Notes: generated by a model not told the origin, from the letters alone. DNA of 64,000 nucleotides from Zelopaecilomyces penicillatus (GCA_005765155.1 VCCP01000005.1:3410001-3474000); one strand, 5' to 3'; positions 1 through 12,228 are shown, numbered from the stretch's first letter. Numbers and translations are program-made.

Positions 1-1430
1 AAAGAGTATACATTGCACCGTCTCTACCTACTATGTAAACGCCGAACCGGGGAGCCGTTGCAACGTCAAGAACAGCCGACAACATTTGGTTGTCCCGCAC
101 GTCTTGCAAGCATGGACGCTAGTACGCAACTAAAACGACCCTGGCCGCCATCGGAGCCAACAACGTTGATGGTTGGTGGAAGCGCGGGGAGGGGTGCTTC
201 ACAGACATGCCTACTCGAAAGTGATGAGTGGTTTGACGCCTCTATTCCGGCAAAGTGGGAGAGCAAAGCAACAACAAAAGAGCGGATTGTGGAGGTGGCG
301 GACGCCCCTCACGAGTCACTTGACGATTCAGGGGTTTTTGCTTCTTGCCCTGTAGGGTTTTGTTTGTTCGGATGATGGGCCGACCGCCAAGTTGGCCCCC
401 GGCCCCTCAATTGCTGATGATTTTCGATATGTTGCAGGATGGTTGATAGCATGCCCCGTCTGGTCAAAAAGCGAAAATGAGCTCGCTCCCACCGGGCAGA
501 GGAGGGGGGGAATGCTATGTAACTGTTTCCAAGTAATTAACAAGTCCCTGGATAAAATCAACCAGTTAATAAGACGGCAATGCAACATGTCCAGCACTGT
601 CCATCTGTCAACGAGTCAAATGTGACGATGCAACTCCAGGCCCTGCGGATCGGCAAACCTGATCCCAGTTCTTGTCTCTCAATTCTCAAACCCCTCCACC
701 TCGGCACTACGTAGTACCTCAATCAGCTGCGGCCCCAAGTACCTTAATAATGGAGGGAACCAAGGGAGCGCGCAGGAATGTGACGGGTACCCGCACCATC
801 CATCACCTTCACGAGTTCTCATGTACAATGTTGGCAGCCTACAAGTGACACTGGAGGCAAGCCACTTGGCCACTAGACGTCGGTGGTCAGAGGGCTAATG
901 GCTACTGGCGGCGCGTAAAGTGCGAATGGGCCAGGGAACTATTATATGATCACCGCTCGTAGTGAAAATTAGCTCTATTCACTATTACCAGACAATGGTG
1001 TTGAAAATCGTAAATGTGCTCCTCATTCCACCTTCGGCGAGTTTCTCTTTGGACGACCGGTCCGCATCGTTCTGCAAATGCAACATGCTCGCATTTCTCC
1101 TCACCTGCAGTCTCAGGCAAAGTGAGTGCCAACCCTCGCTCCTCGTCCTTCTAATTCTGGTTGGGCCAAACTCGGCACAGCCAGGGGGGGTTCATGCGAG
1201 GCTGCCAGCCAAACAGACGATTGATATGTGAGGGAGGACGGCAACTCGTCTGAGGCTTATTCGAAATGCCCGTTGGTGTGTTGCTGATTTAAGGGGGTGT
1301 TGGCTTGAGGGACGAAACACTGCCCGAACTCGGGTTGTCTGTCGTGGTGATGATTCTGTTGAATTGGATGTTCCGAGGCTAAATACAGGCGTCTGACACC
1401 CAAGAGGCGGTGTCCATGCCAGGCAATCTA
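1..1430. other. Intergenic DNA, no gene supported
   Basis: Open frames here are short, overlap on both strands and resemble no protein I know. One perfect palindrome, ACTACGTAGT, lies at about 706-715 and recurs elsewhere in the window. I see nothing else supportable. The right edge is set by the outer repeat of the inverted-repeat element. Confidence 0.5.
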
Positions 1431-1655
1431 CTAGGCAGGTACGGCAGCCTAAAGGCCTCACTGGCTCAAAACGATTTTTGGATTTTTCTCCCATATAAAA
1501 TTGTCAAAATAGCCTGATACACTCACACCATTACTAACAAGACCCCCGAATATGCAGATAGCATATATATGTATAGAATTGAAGTGAATAAAACGCAGTT
1601 TCTTTTACTAGATAAAAATTTAAACCTTACATCTTTTAAATTAATAGCTAATCTT

Positions 1656-1925
1656 GCAGCCTTCGCATAGCCAATTTTGCAGTCAATTTCGTAGCCTTTG
1701 CACAGCCAATTTAACAGTCAATTTTGCAGCCTTCGCGCAGCCAATTTTGCAGTCAATTTTGTAGCCTTTGCACAGCCAATTTAACAGTCAATTTTACAGC
1801 CTTCGCACAGCCAATTTAACAGTCAATTTTGCAGCCTTCGCACAGCCAATTTTGCAGCCAATTTCGTAGCCTTTGCACAGCCAATTCAACAGTCAATTTT
1901 GCAGTCAATTTTATAGCCTTTGCAA
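1656..1925. repeat. Left arm: tandem ~35-bp units
   Basis: About 7-8 units alternate between two variants. One reads GCAGCCTTCGCACAGCCAAT and continues TTTGCAGTCAATTTT. The other begins GTAGCCTTTGCACAGCCAAT and continues TTAACAGTCAATTTT. Together they form a roughly 70-bp higher-order period. The arm is the reverse complement of the block at 2031-2330. Confidence 0.85.
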
Positions 1926-1926
1926 A

Positions 1927-1990
1927 GCTAACCCTATAACCCTAACCCTAGTATAACCCTAAGCTAACCCTGACCCTAAGCTAACCCTAG
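1927..1990. repeat. Telomere-like CCCTAA-rich core
   Basis: About nine imperfect copies of (T)AACCCT or CCCTAA, interrupted by GTAT and AAG. This matches the usual ascomycete telomere hexamer TTAGGG on the complementary strand. All copies point the same way, so this is not a head-to-head telomere fusion. It sits exactly between the two inverted arms. Confidence 0.7.
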
Positions 1991-2030
1991 CCTTATATAT
2001 AGCTATATAAAGGCTATAAAATAGCTGTTA

Positions 2031-2330
2031 AATTGGGTGCAAAGGCTACGAAATTGACTGCAAAATTGGCTGCGCGAAGGCTGCAAAATTGACTGTTAAA
2101 TTGGCTGTGCGAAGGCTGTAAAATTGACTGTTAAATTGGCTGTGCAAAGGCTACAAAATTGACTGCAAAATTGGCTGCGCGAAGGCTGCAAAATTGACTG
2201 TTAAATTGGCTGTGCAAAGGCTACAAAATTGACTGCAAAATTGGCTGCGCGAAGGCTGCAAAATTGACTGTTAAATTGGCTGTGCAAAGGCTACGAAATT
2301 GGCTGTGCGAAGGCTGTGTAAAGGCTGTAT
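2031..2330. repeat. Right arm: inverted tandem ~35-bp units
   Basis: Eight or more units in opposite orientation to the left arm, for example ATTGACTGTTAAATTGGCTG followed by TGCAAAGGCTAC. The same two variants alternate. Distal to the arm the DNA becomes strongly AT-rich (2330-2470) with a TA run and the palindrome ATATCACGTGATAT near 2419-2432. Confidence 0.85.
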
Positions 2331-2547
2331 AATTAATTATTAAATTGGATTTTAAAGAAAAGAAATTTAATTACAATAATAAATTTATGAAAATTATATA
2401 TATATATATATAAAAGATATATCACGTGATATCAGATTCGGATTAAATAAAATCTATTATGTATTTCTTATACATACATATCTGCACACCCATAGGGGGT
2501 GCCTGGAACGTTTTGAGCCAGTGAGCCCTTTAGGCTGCCGTAGGCAG

Positions 2548-5500
2548 GTCGGACCTACTTTCCTGGGAAGGGATGGGTGGCTCCTGCCTACCGAGAATTA
2601 GATGCTAGTACCTACCCAGTAGACAAGTCCACGCAGGCTGGTCATTAACGCAAGCAAGGGCTGGATTCCTTTTGTTTGTTCACTGGCTCACCTCACCCAA
2701 GCCAAAAACCTGAATGGAGAGGACCGCCTTGCGCAAATCTGTGTTAATCGCTACTACTACACCCCACAGACTGTCACCAAGACATTACCTACCTAGCTTG
2801 TAGGCATTAGATACCGAGGTAGGTAGTGACAGAGTGCAAAAAACACCGTTGGGACCACCAAAGGATTCTATATTAATATATCTATCAATTTCTAGAAATC
2901 TTGAGCAACATCTAGAAATATATCAAAATTTCATTCTAGTAAACTAAGTGAGTACCTACCTGATATCTACCTACCTATATACTACCTACCTAAGGTACTA
3001 TATTCAAGGCATCCAGACTTGCGCACGAACCTACCTACAAGTTGTGGATATTATAGACACGCGAGCGCTCCCGTGCCTTCAGATTAGATGATCCACAAAC
3101 TCGAGAACATGAATACACTATTGCTGGCGGCATCAATAGTTGCCGATTCTTCCACCATTACAGTAATATAATACTTGCTAGAAATCTACCAATTTTTCAC
3201 CACGACAAAGTCCGACAATCCGACGGGTAAGCGAACACTTGCCGCCGCCCTGGTGTAGATTACATGCACAGTGGTGTGTGCGCTACCGAGCCGCTATCGT
3301 CCATTGTTGTGCCTGCCGCCATGGCCCCGTCCACCTACAAGAGTTTACTAGTAATAGACATCGAATGCTTCTACCTAGGATTCAGTACCCCTTTTCGCAC
3401 TTCAGTTACAACATGGCGAGTCCCTCTCAAACGGTGATGTCATGTGGAAAATGAAAAAAGTTGTTGGGATGAAAGACAAATACTTCCTTCCATTCATGAC
3501 TATGTACACTCGTTTGTAAGCATTTTCACACATTATGGGCTCGTCAAGTGGGATGAGTAACAAGTGTCCATTAACAAAGAGTCATTGGTCCGATTTAACA
3601 TTAGCGACACATTCAATTTGTCCAGTGACAACGTCAAACGCGTGTTTTTCAACACAACAAGCTAAGCCTCTCGTGCGGTTCGCTCATCATTGAACATTAG
3701 CCGCAATATGCATTGATAAGTGAGAGACAGCGATTCGCGAAAGCATGACAGCGTGACGCCAAGTGGCAGCACAAGTGCGGGTGACTGATGGAGCCCCTGA
3801 CAATCTTCAAACACTTTCCATCCAGGTACGGATATGAAATATTAGTGGAATCAGCATTCCGTTTTTATTGCGTTGCATTTTGATTCTGAAAGAACATGAC
3901 ACGGCTCGCTTAGACTCCAATGGCTGTCCAGAATCTGTGCCGAAGTCTGCATCATCAGAGACCCGTAAGCCGCCACGACCGGCTCCGGGCTCCACATTCG
4001 GCATTCCAAGCACCGGCTACGGGCGGCTGTTTGCTTCATCTAAATTAATTGGAGAAAGCCAAGGCAGAGAACCAGAAGAGGGGCGGAAGAAAGGCTTGAC
4101 TGGATAGAAAAGCAACAGAGATGATCCATTTGCATCGCCAAGGGGCACTATGCGACATGTGGTGGTAGACAGTCCCCCCAATTGGCACATTGGCATCAGT
4201 TGTAAGGAGAAGGCTGAATTTACTTGGGCTTGGGCGGGCATACAATGTACGGCAGATGCCCGCCCAAATGGCAATTGTTCCCCAGAACCTTGATTAAATG
4301 GGTTGATTGGTGGCTTCCGGGTACCCACGTGCTACAGGCATGGCGAGACACATATTGTACGAATGGTGGTGTGGTAAGCACAAAGCAGGTCCTCGCCCTG
4401 GCAGAGGAGCAAATGTTGTCGGGGTGTGGAGGAAAAGAAGGGGAAACGAAAACAAGGAAAAGCAAAGAGTAAAGAAGTAAAGAGTGATGACGATGGTAAT
4501 ACTGTGAGAAAGCCAAGGGCAGGATTGGATAATCGAATTAGAAAACTCCAAGTGAAAAGGGGTTGGTTAATCAAAATTGGGGACACGGGAACTAGGGTGC
4601 TTGCAGTCGTCGTGTTAACTGGCCGCATCTCCAGTGGGAGAACTGAGGCACGGGTGGTGACCATTTCGCGGTGTACAACTAACTACTGGGACAACGTTAG
4701 TAGGGGCTCCCATCGGCTTCAACACCATGCCATGAAGGAAACGTGGCTGGGGTATTGGTAAGATTGGGCCCTGATTTTGTCTGTACTACGTAGTATGTTC
4801 CACCTTCTCATACACCTATTAATACTCTACACACTATTATTAGGTTGTTGAGAAGCAGAATGTCTAGTTCTGAGGTGAGGTCCGTCATTTCCACGCCACA
4901 GACTAGGAGCCCGAGACAGTGACCAACTTGTCTGGACCAACGAACAAAGTTGTATGAGTTTCTGATTCAACGTGCACTTTTAGAATAATAGACAGCTATT
5001 TGTGCTCCCGTGTTCCTGGGGCAAAGAACAGGCCAAGACCGTGTGGCACAGATCTTCAATCAAAGGCCATGTATGACACATTACAAATAACCATCCCTAC
5101 GAGGTAAACTACCAAGTTCGCTACCTCCAAGTGGCAGAACGCTTGGTATCCTGTACGTTTGATGCCAATGACGCTACTATGCGGCCGGTTGTTTGTGCCC
5201 TACCTACGATGATCGTATTTTGGCCATGAAGTAATTAGTATTACAGTGGTGAGTGGTTGTAATTATTATTAGTACCTACCCGACGTAGTAATTATGTGAA
5301 ATGGTTGAGTAGCCGCTGGGGGAGCAGCCCCCGGTCTCACCATCACCACCAACCACAGCCTAATATCAACCTACCAAGGTAATACGATGGTTACAGGGCC
5401 TGAGCAGAGTACTTGCCTCACAGCCTGTTTTCGATGATCTCTCTCTAACCTCCCCATTCTTCATCTCTTCTTCTTCTTCTTCTTTTTTCCCTTTCTTACC

Positions 5501-5760
5501 CTTCTTCCCCCTTATCTTGCTCCCCCAACGCGTACTCCAGTCGCCAAGCCTCCCGTCAGGCCCTTTCTACGTACGGATCTTCAAGTACAAAATAGCTTCA
5601 ATACTCGCTGCTCACCTTAGCCTGTTCCAATCTCACCGCAATCTCCTTGGACGTGGCAGATGAACCGGTGGAACGGTGTGTAGCGGCAAGGCTTTATAAG
5701 TGACTTACAAAGGTAGGTAGTACGTCTCGTTCACCTATATAGAGCCATCTGCACGACCCC
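2548..5760. other. Gene-poor intergenic DNA with TACC repeats
   Basis: No frame here carries a recognisable domain or convincing codon pattern. Several small overlapping frames between 3800 and 4760 lie on both strands and many begin at non-ATG codons. Short TACCTACC/GGTAGGTA runs occur at about 2785-2830 and 2950-3000, and a second ACTACGTAGT palindrome at about 4785-4794. A CTT tract lies at about 5464-5488. Confidence 0.5.
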
Positions 5761-6458
5761 TCCTCCCCCGAATCCTGTCTCGCTTGGAAATTGCCTAGCT
5801 TTGGCTTTCCTCACCATCTCTCAGCTCCATCAAGCCAATTACACCAGACTGCTGTTGCTTTCTGTTGCATCCTCAGCTGCGCCTAGCGGACGCCTCTAAA
5901 TTATACCAAATCATAGGCCTTTCGAGCACCACCAGTGCATCCTGCGTCTCTGCGATCGTCACGGGTCAAGCCCGGGCCAAATCGTAGACTTGCCCGCGAT
6001 TACTCCGCACTCGCGCAACCACCGCTTCGTTGCGAATCGTTTGCGCCTAGCGGATGCTGGCTGAAGGCACTGCAGCATCACCAGGTCTCTCTCTCTTGTC
6101 TAGCTTGGAAACCCTATGAGCTTTGCCATACCTCTCTGGAGCTCCCAATCAGTTGCGTTATCGCGCTGCGCGCTGCACTTGGCTGTTTGCTCATCAGACT
6201 ACCCGATGTGGGCTTGGTAAGTGGTTCTTTGCTGTTTAGCCCTGCTGCCCTGGTCCCTCGCTCGAGTCAACCCGATAGTTATGACGGTCACCTCTGCCCA
6301 GCACAATTCCCAACTGGCAATTTAGACCCTGTCCAGCTTCGACTCCAATTCCAAGCCTTTTACCATGGCCTGTTGCATTCCCAAAAGCTCCCTCTGATTC
6401 CATTCTTTGTCGCATGCCCCTGTCCACTCTCCGGTCCAGTCAATAGACTGTGGCCAAA
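5761..6458 (+). other. Probable promoter and 5' leader of the RasGEF gene
   Basis: Pyrimidine-rich DNA with a possible TATA-like CTATATAG at about 5735-5742. A long frame at about 5935-6522 begins at GTG, overlaps the RasGEF start in another frame and has no recognisable domain. I read it as untranslated leader rather than a gene. Confidence 0.4.
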
Positions 6459-9400
6459 ATGTCCGCCAATGCCGATGCACGGCACGCTTACTGGTCCTCA
6501 GACGGCAGCTCCCGATACCTAACCTCGCCGCTGGACTCTGAGTCCCCGACCGTGAGATCGACTTCGACACCATCTACCGACACGACAAACTCTCGTCGAC
6601 ATCCTTTGACTGATTTCTACGAAGAACCTTACGCTCACACCCACTCCCACTCCCACTCCTACGCCGAATATCCTCCCCGAGACCAGTTTCCTTTGAGCAG
6701 CTTTCCGGCGCATTCGTGGTCAGGCTCCGTGTCCTTCCCGAGACCGACCACTCAGAGTAGTCGCAATTCTTTCGTCTCCATTGTCGACGACCCTTTCTTC
6801 CAACGCCTGGAAAATCCAAGCCTCGTCACGAATGCTCATCCGGAGGCTGGGCCTTGGGCGGTAGAAGAGAGCTCCTGTTTCTCGACCGGCGCACGTGGCG
6901 ACAGCGATGATAGTAGGGCACAGCAGCATTGGCCGCCTCCCCGTAGAGAGTCGTTGACAATTGGCCATTCTCAGTACTTGGTATGTATGTATGCAGCCGC
7001 TCCAGGTTCATCACCAACGCCTTTCAACTGGACAATCCCCATCCACAAAAAGAAATGAAGCCCTATTATAATTCTCAATCCGAACTTCACTTTCCAGCAT
7101 CGCATATTTTGTTCTCTCCCCCTTTTTTTCGATTTTTTGAGAATACAATTCCCGCCACGACAAACCTACCCTAATCGGTATGGTCTGTATTACGCATCAT
7201 CCGCGGACATCCCATGCGCTCCCGCCCCCACCCACCGTTCAACCCCCCCTCCCTGTTCAGTTGGTCGCGGGGCAGGCCAAGCAAGCACATACGAGCAGGG
7301 CACGACATCACGCAACAGGGGTTCGCTCACAAGGATGAGACATTCTGTTTGAGACCGTTCGTTTCCTTACTGACAATGACTGTACTTCACAGTCATATTC
7401 AATCTCCGCAATGGAGAGCTTCAACATCGCGGTAATCGGCGCAGACGGCGTCGGCAAGTCGTCCTTTATTCAGCGGGTCCTTGGGCTATCTCGTCCACCC
7501 ATCTCCAATGCTTCAAGCGTCCGCATCGTTGTCGATTCCGTTACCCATATGATCACACTCCTCGAGCTGGATCTCGACTCTTTTGATCTCAACACGAAAC
7601 ATCCGATCCAATGGCCGAAACAAATAAATGGGCACATTGTACCCCGGGTCGATGCAGCTCTGGTACTATACGACGTTATGAATAGGGATTCTATCCGCGA
7701 TCTTCCTAATACAGTGGGTGGGTGCTTTCTGGTTTTGCCAACTCGATTCAACATACGATTGGGATCTCACTAATGCAAACAATAGCTGCCCTCACCAACT
7801 CAGGGCTTCCGGCAATTTTAGTTGCATGCAAATGCGAGCTCTCTGAAGAAAATTGGGAAGTAGATGCCGATGAGTTGGCCAACCACAAATTTTTTAAGCC
7901 ATGTATTGCAAAATACAGAATATCCATGGACAAGCCCGAGGTCTCCCGAGCATGCTTGCAGGCCATTCTCAGGGCAGCAATAGCTCATAGACGAGGTAAA
8001 GGAACTTGGTACCGCGCTTGATACAACCTGCCTGCGCATCATCAGTCAACGAGCTTGCTGACAATCTAGTAGACGAGAACGGTGAGACGTTATCACGAAG
8101 ACGAGCTCAGTCTGCCGCAAATCTAGAGGCTCCGGATCCCAATGGTGGCCGGCCGATGAGTGAGCACAGCAAACATAGTCGCGCCAGCTCTGACCTCTCC
8201 ATGCTTCGCGGCTTCGCGAATCCTTCAACCGCGGAGAACTATAGGAAACAGGCTTCTAGAAGTCCGCGACTAGGTTAGTAAGCCCTGTACTGCCTCGGAT
8301 TCTTTACTTTTTCTTAAGTGTTTGCTGGAGCATGAAGAAAACGGAAATGGATTTTTGGCAAAAGTGGTAGTCTATTTAGTGGCTAACATATACCATTTGA
8401 CAGGTCTTCGTCTTGATAAATCTGGCAATGATGCATTCCTCGACGTGGATGAATCCGATGCCGAATCGCATAGGTATTCCGACGATATCCCTATATTGCA
8501 GCGCAGCGATGATATCATCATAGAAAAACAACCAAAGTCTCTCGGGGTATCATTCGATGATCTTGTGGACCGTTTGCTTGCGCTTCGACTGTCAAAAGCA
8601 GACCTCAATTTTTCTGACATCTTTCTTTGCCTGTACCGGAAATTTGCTGCTCCGGGAGAACTGTTTTCTGCCATTTTGACTCGACTGGACCGCGTTAGAG
8701 ACGACAAAACAGCCCATTATCTAACGAAAACCGCTACGCAGCTTCGAATTATCGAGGTAGTGGCCAAATGGGTGTCACTGTATCCCGGTGACTTTGCCCG
8801 TCCCACGACAAGGCGGAATTTGGAGGAATTTATTCGACATCTCTCCACGGAACCTATTTTCTCCATTGCGTCACGGCAAATGCGACGAAACCTCCAACAC
8901 AATGTTATCGAGGATGATGACACTGGGTGGGCCAATGCCGACGACACAGATGACCAAGTTGCAAGCAAAATTCTTTTAAAAGAGCATGGCGAGCTTCCAA
9001 CATGTATCAGCACGTTGCAATTTGACGATGAGTCGGAAGGCAGGCCATCAGGCAGCTCTGACGCTCTCGACCGAGGAAGTAGTGGCAGTGGCACCTCGGG
9101 CCCGTTCAGACTACACTCTTACGAGGATTACGAAAGGGAGGCAGCACTTCTAGAGCCTGCGGATCATCTGCCAATGAACAAAGATCGATATCACAAATTC
9201 ATGGATATTCCAGATGATGAGGTTGCGGATGAGCTCACCCGTATCGACTGGATTATGTTCTCCTCCATCCGAATCCGGGACTTTGTTCGTCATGTCAGCT
9301 TACCCGCTGATCAGAAGGACAAATGCAAAAGCCTGAAGAACGTGAACCGTATGATTAACCATTTCAATCATGTCGCCAAGTGGGTCGCAAATTTGATCCT

Positions 9401-10063
9401 GCTGCGTGACAAGGCAAAGCATCGCGCACTAATGCTGGAGAAATTCATGAACATTGCGTACAAGTTGCGACAGCTTAATAACTACAATGGGCTGGCTGCC
9501 GTGTTGGCCGGAATCAATGGCACCGCAATTCACCGCTTAACTCAAACCAGAGCCCTCGTTTCTCCAGAAACTCAAAAACGATTTGCGGGGCTCGTAATCT
9601 TGATGGGCACACAAAAGAGTCACTTTGCATACCGATTGGCATGGGAGAACTCCCCACTGCCTCGGATACCTTTGATTCCCTTACATCGAAGAGATCTAGT
9701 ATCTGCTGAGGAGGGCAGCAAAACCTTTGTGGGTCCCAACGGCGATCGGGTCAACTGGAAAAAGTTTGAGGTGCTTGGAGAAGTCCTGCTACCCCTCATG
9801 AAAAGCCAGGGCACTCCGTATTCGAGCCTATCCAGGAATGACGGTGCGAGAGAGCTGATTCTAGGATTCCGCATGCCCACAGATGATGAGGTAAATATCC
9901 ATATCCCTCTCCTTTTGACTAGGCATATCTACCTATCTTGTAAAATGATCTAGCTCTGACAATGAATATACAGGAAATCTACCAGAGAAGTGTCGAGGTG
10001 GAAACCACTTCTGGTTCTATCGAGCCAACCAAAAAAATATTCCCATGGTTTGCCGGCAGATGA
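6459..10063 (+). CDS. Ras-like domain / RasGEF fusion protein
   Basis: Predicted to activate a Ras-family GTPase by nucleotide exchange. Exons by eye: 6459-6980, 7393-7717, 7786-7995, 8073-8273, 8404-9890 and 9974-10063, giving 944 residues; all junction phases agree. Residues 1-180 are Ser/Pro-rich with a His-Ser run (HTHSHSHS). A Ras-like domain follows with P-loop GADGVGKSS at 190-198. Its later GTPase motifs are degenerate: no DxxG, and CKCE where NKxD is expected. A disordered linker leads to a RasGEF N-terminal module (about 470-570) and a CDC25-type catalytic domain (about 690-925), including FNHVAKWV and NNYNGLAAVLAGI. ATG 6459 was chosen for its context (CCAAAATGTC); a GTG lies just upstream. 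The first intron (412 bp) is long, so a start at the ATG at 7411, just before the P-loop, is a possible alternative. Domain calls are firm; the N-terminus is less so. Confidence 0.85.
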
Positions 10064-10669
10064 GGAGTCCTGCTGGCTTTTGTCTGTGATTTTGGATACA
10101 TATTGTGGTTTTTTCGCGGGAACTTTCTATTATTGTGAGGTTTTGGATCAGCGCGTTACTGTGGTTAGGCCGGATTAGTGTGATGAAGCAAGAAGCAGCG
10201 GTTTGGTTTGGGACAAGGACAATAGACTTCATATTATCGGGACATCAAATAACAGGTGGCGACACACAGAATATTATCAGCATTCGCAATCAGATGATGT
10301 GATGAGTACGGTTACCCTTGGTACAGGGTGAAGATACTGGAAGCCATTTGTCTACAGTCTTACTCATGGAGAGTAGCATGACCTAATTACTACTTAGACA
10401 AGTAGCTCTTTTTTCTTCGCCAGGAGGAATACGAGTCTAGGTAGTGGATGTCTTGGGGTTTCTTGTTGTGCAAGGTTCCTTCCACCGTACCCGAAATCCA
10501 CTAGCAAGACTGGCAGGTACGAGAGGGTTACTAGCTTACCTACCCAATCAATGCAGCAAACACCAGCTATCGGAGTATGTCATTGTTTGGATTGCCATGG
10601 ATTAAGTAGTTTTTCTGGGTACACTGCCTTTTATTTTCATCTCTTGACTACCTTTACTCACCTTATACT
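10064..10669. other. Intergenic, no gene seen
   Basis: Presumed 3' end of the RasGEF transcript and promoter of the next gene on the same strand. Frames here are short and unconvincing. GGTAGG/TACCTACC motifs occur near 10440 and 10540. Confidence 0.5.
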
Positions 10670-12228
10670 ATGACGACGACTCTGCCTTGGCCAGCTGTGT
10701 CGTTGCCCGCTGTCTCCATCTTTAGCCAATCTCTGAATACCGAACTCATGCTGAATGGGTCATTACGTCTTCACCACTTCGGCCATTTAAGCCCTCCCTC
10801 AACAAGTAGTGAACTGTTGGAGCTAGTGCATGACAAGCATCTTTGGATAGCGCGGACAGGCTCATGTCACCTCCATGTCTCCATATCATTCCACGGCCAG
10901 CGACTTGAGCAACGCGATATGCTGGATCAAATAGCTGACTGGATCCTGGGATTTGAAGTACGTTGGGGCCTGTGTTTTGGAAGTAGGGGGGGACATTGAT
11001 GCCAAGATATCAACTACTAAATTTGGTTTAGCTATGGGATGAGCTGGGGCTTCGTTTGCTCCATTGCACTGAAGTCCATTCCTTGTCTGGAGAGATCTCT
11101 TTTACGATTCAGCACCCTGATCTTGAATCTAGCTTACTGGCACCAGTGGATGCATTAACGGCGGAATTTAAAGCTGTCTCATGTTCTATTGCACTATCGG
11201 AAGCCGGCGATTCTCCCACCTCAGATCAGATGAGCCGTAAGCGGCAGAAACGTGATCAACGTAAGAGCAGACCCAGCAAAGGAAGAAGGAAGAGAAACCC
11301 TGCGGCAGATGAATACTACGATTGTCTGACTACTGAAGACCAAAAGGCTGTTGATGATTTCATAATGGACCTCAATCCGAACCAAGTTGAAGTCAGCAAG
11401 GATGAGCAGATTGGAGCGCGGAGGTTCACAAGTGCGAAGTCTTCTAAGCCTATCAATCTATCAGACGATTTGCGCAGCTTGCTAGAAGTCTCTCTAAAAA
11501 TCATGGTTACAGGAAATTACAGACGTTGCAATAATTTGTCGGTTTGCCACAGCGTACCGACGCAAGCACTCATATTGCTCATCCCAACAGTGTTTTATAT
11601 TCCTTATGTCAAGGTACATGCAATGCGGCCATTTGATTCAACCAAATCAATGATTAATTAACTAGTTATGCAGCATATAGCAGAACATGCGAGATTACTA
11701 TCCGTCATTGCTTCATCCCTAGCACGTATGAGAAATGCCGAGTCGCCGATATTGAGACAGAAAGTTGAGGGTTTTGGGTCTCGATCCACCACAGCCTCCA
11801 ATAATACGGGAGACTATGAAAAGATCATCTGCGGCATTGAAAGAGATTCGTGGAACGTGCTGGTTGCCACAACCAAAACATCAGATATATTGAGCAAACG
11901 ACAGAACCGTCATAAGTGGTGTGATTCTGGAACACCGGGGCCCAAGAGAATGGACACAGTTTCATTTGCCAGTTCTTACCGGGAGAGCAATATATTGTCG
12001 GTACTTGGAGAAAGAGACACATCAAACACATCCGAGATAACACAGGAAGACGGCCTTACCATGGACAATCTGGTCGAAAAGGGCACAGATGATGTAGTCG
12101 GAAAACTTGCCTCCCGATTCCCAGTTACTAGCAAATATCCTATGACTGCTCGAGAATGCGATGTTGCATCGCCAGATCCACTCGAATTCTCGAATCTAAG
12201 TGAGTGGTTAGATTATGACGAGCTGTGA
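10670..12228 (+). CDS. Unrecognised basic, probably nuclear protein
   Basis: I do not recognise the family. Model: 10670-10957, 11032-11613 and 11674-12228, giving 474 residues. Intron 1 has a GTACGT donor and a clear ACTAA branch point, and both introns are phase 0. The first 130 or so residues are mixed and fold-like. Then comes a strongly basic segment (SRKRQKRDQRKSRPSKGRRK) that could be a nuclear localisation signal, an acidic/helical segment, a Leu/Ile-rich helical stretch (IAEHARLLSVIASSLARMRN) and a polar tail. The second intron is uncertain: a donor at 11506 would also keep the frame and drop the 36 residues encoded at 11506-11613, and that segment also reads well in another frame. 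Existence of a gene is likely; its exact middle is not. Confidence 0.6.

Larger units (their letters stand above)
1431..2547. mobile_element. Foldback-like inverted-repeat element
   Basis: A near-identical 34-bp motif, beginning CGTTTTGAGCC and ending GGCTGCCGTA, lies in opposite orientation at each end: about 1440-1473 (complement) and 2509-2542, with one mismatch. Inside are two arms of tandem units of about 35 bp. The left arm is the reverse complement of the right, so one strand could fold into a hairpin of roughly 270-300 bp per side. A telomere-like CCCTAA-rich stretch sits in the loop. No transposase frame exists, so if mobile the element is non-autonomous. The architecture (terminal inverted repeats made of tandem subrepeats) is that of foldback elements. 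I see no convincing target-site duplication, so the ends are approximate. An alternative is a palindromic satellite of non-transposon origin. Confidence 0.6.

Noticed and set aside
1927..1990. Head-to-head telomere fusion
   Set aside because: All telomere-like units point in one direction; a fusion would show TTAGGG meeting CCCTAA.
1656..2330. CRISPR-like array
   Set aside because: Units are contiguous without spacers, are inverted between the two halves, and the genome is eukaryotic.
3807..4761. Cluster of small frames on both strands
   Set aside because: Frames overlap each other, several begin at non-ATG codons, and the text is low in fold-like pattern; no family recognised.
5935..6522. 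195-residue plus-strand frame before the RasGEF gene
   Set aside because: It begins at GTG, overlaps the RasGEF start in another frame and contains no domain; better read as 5' leader.
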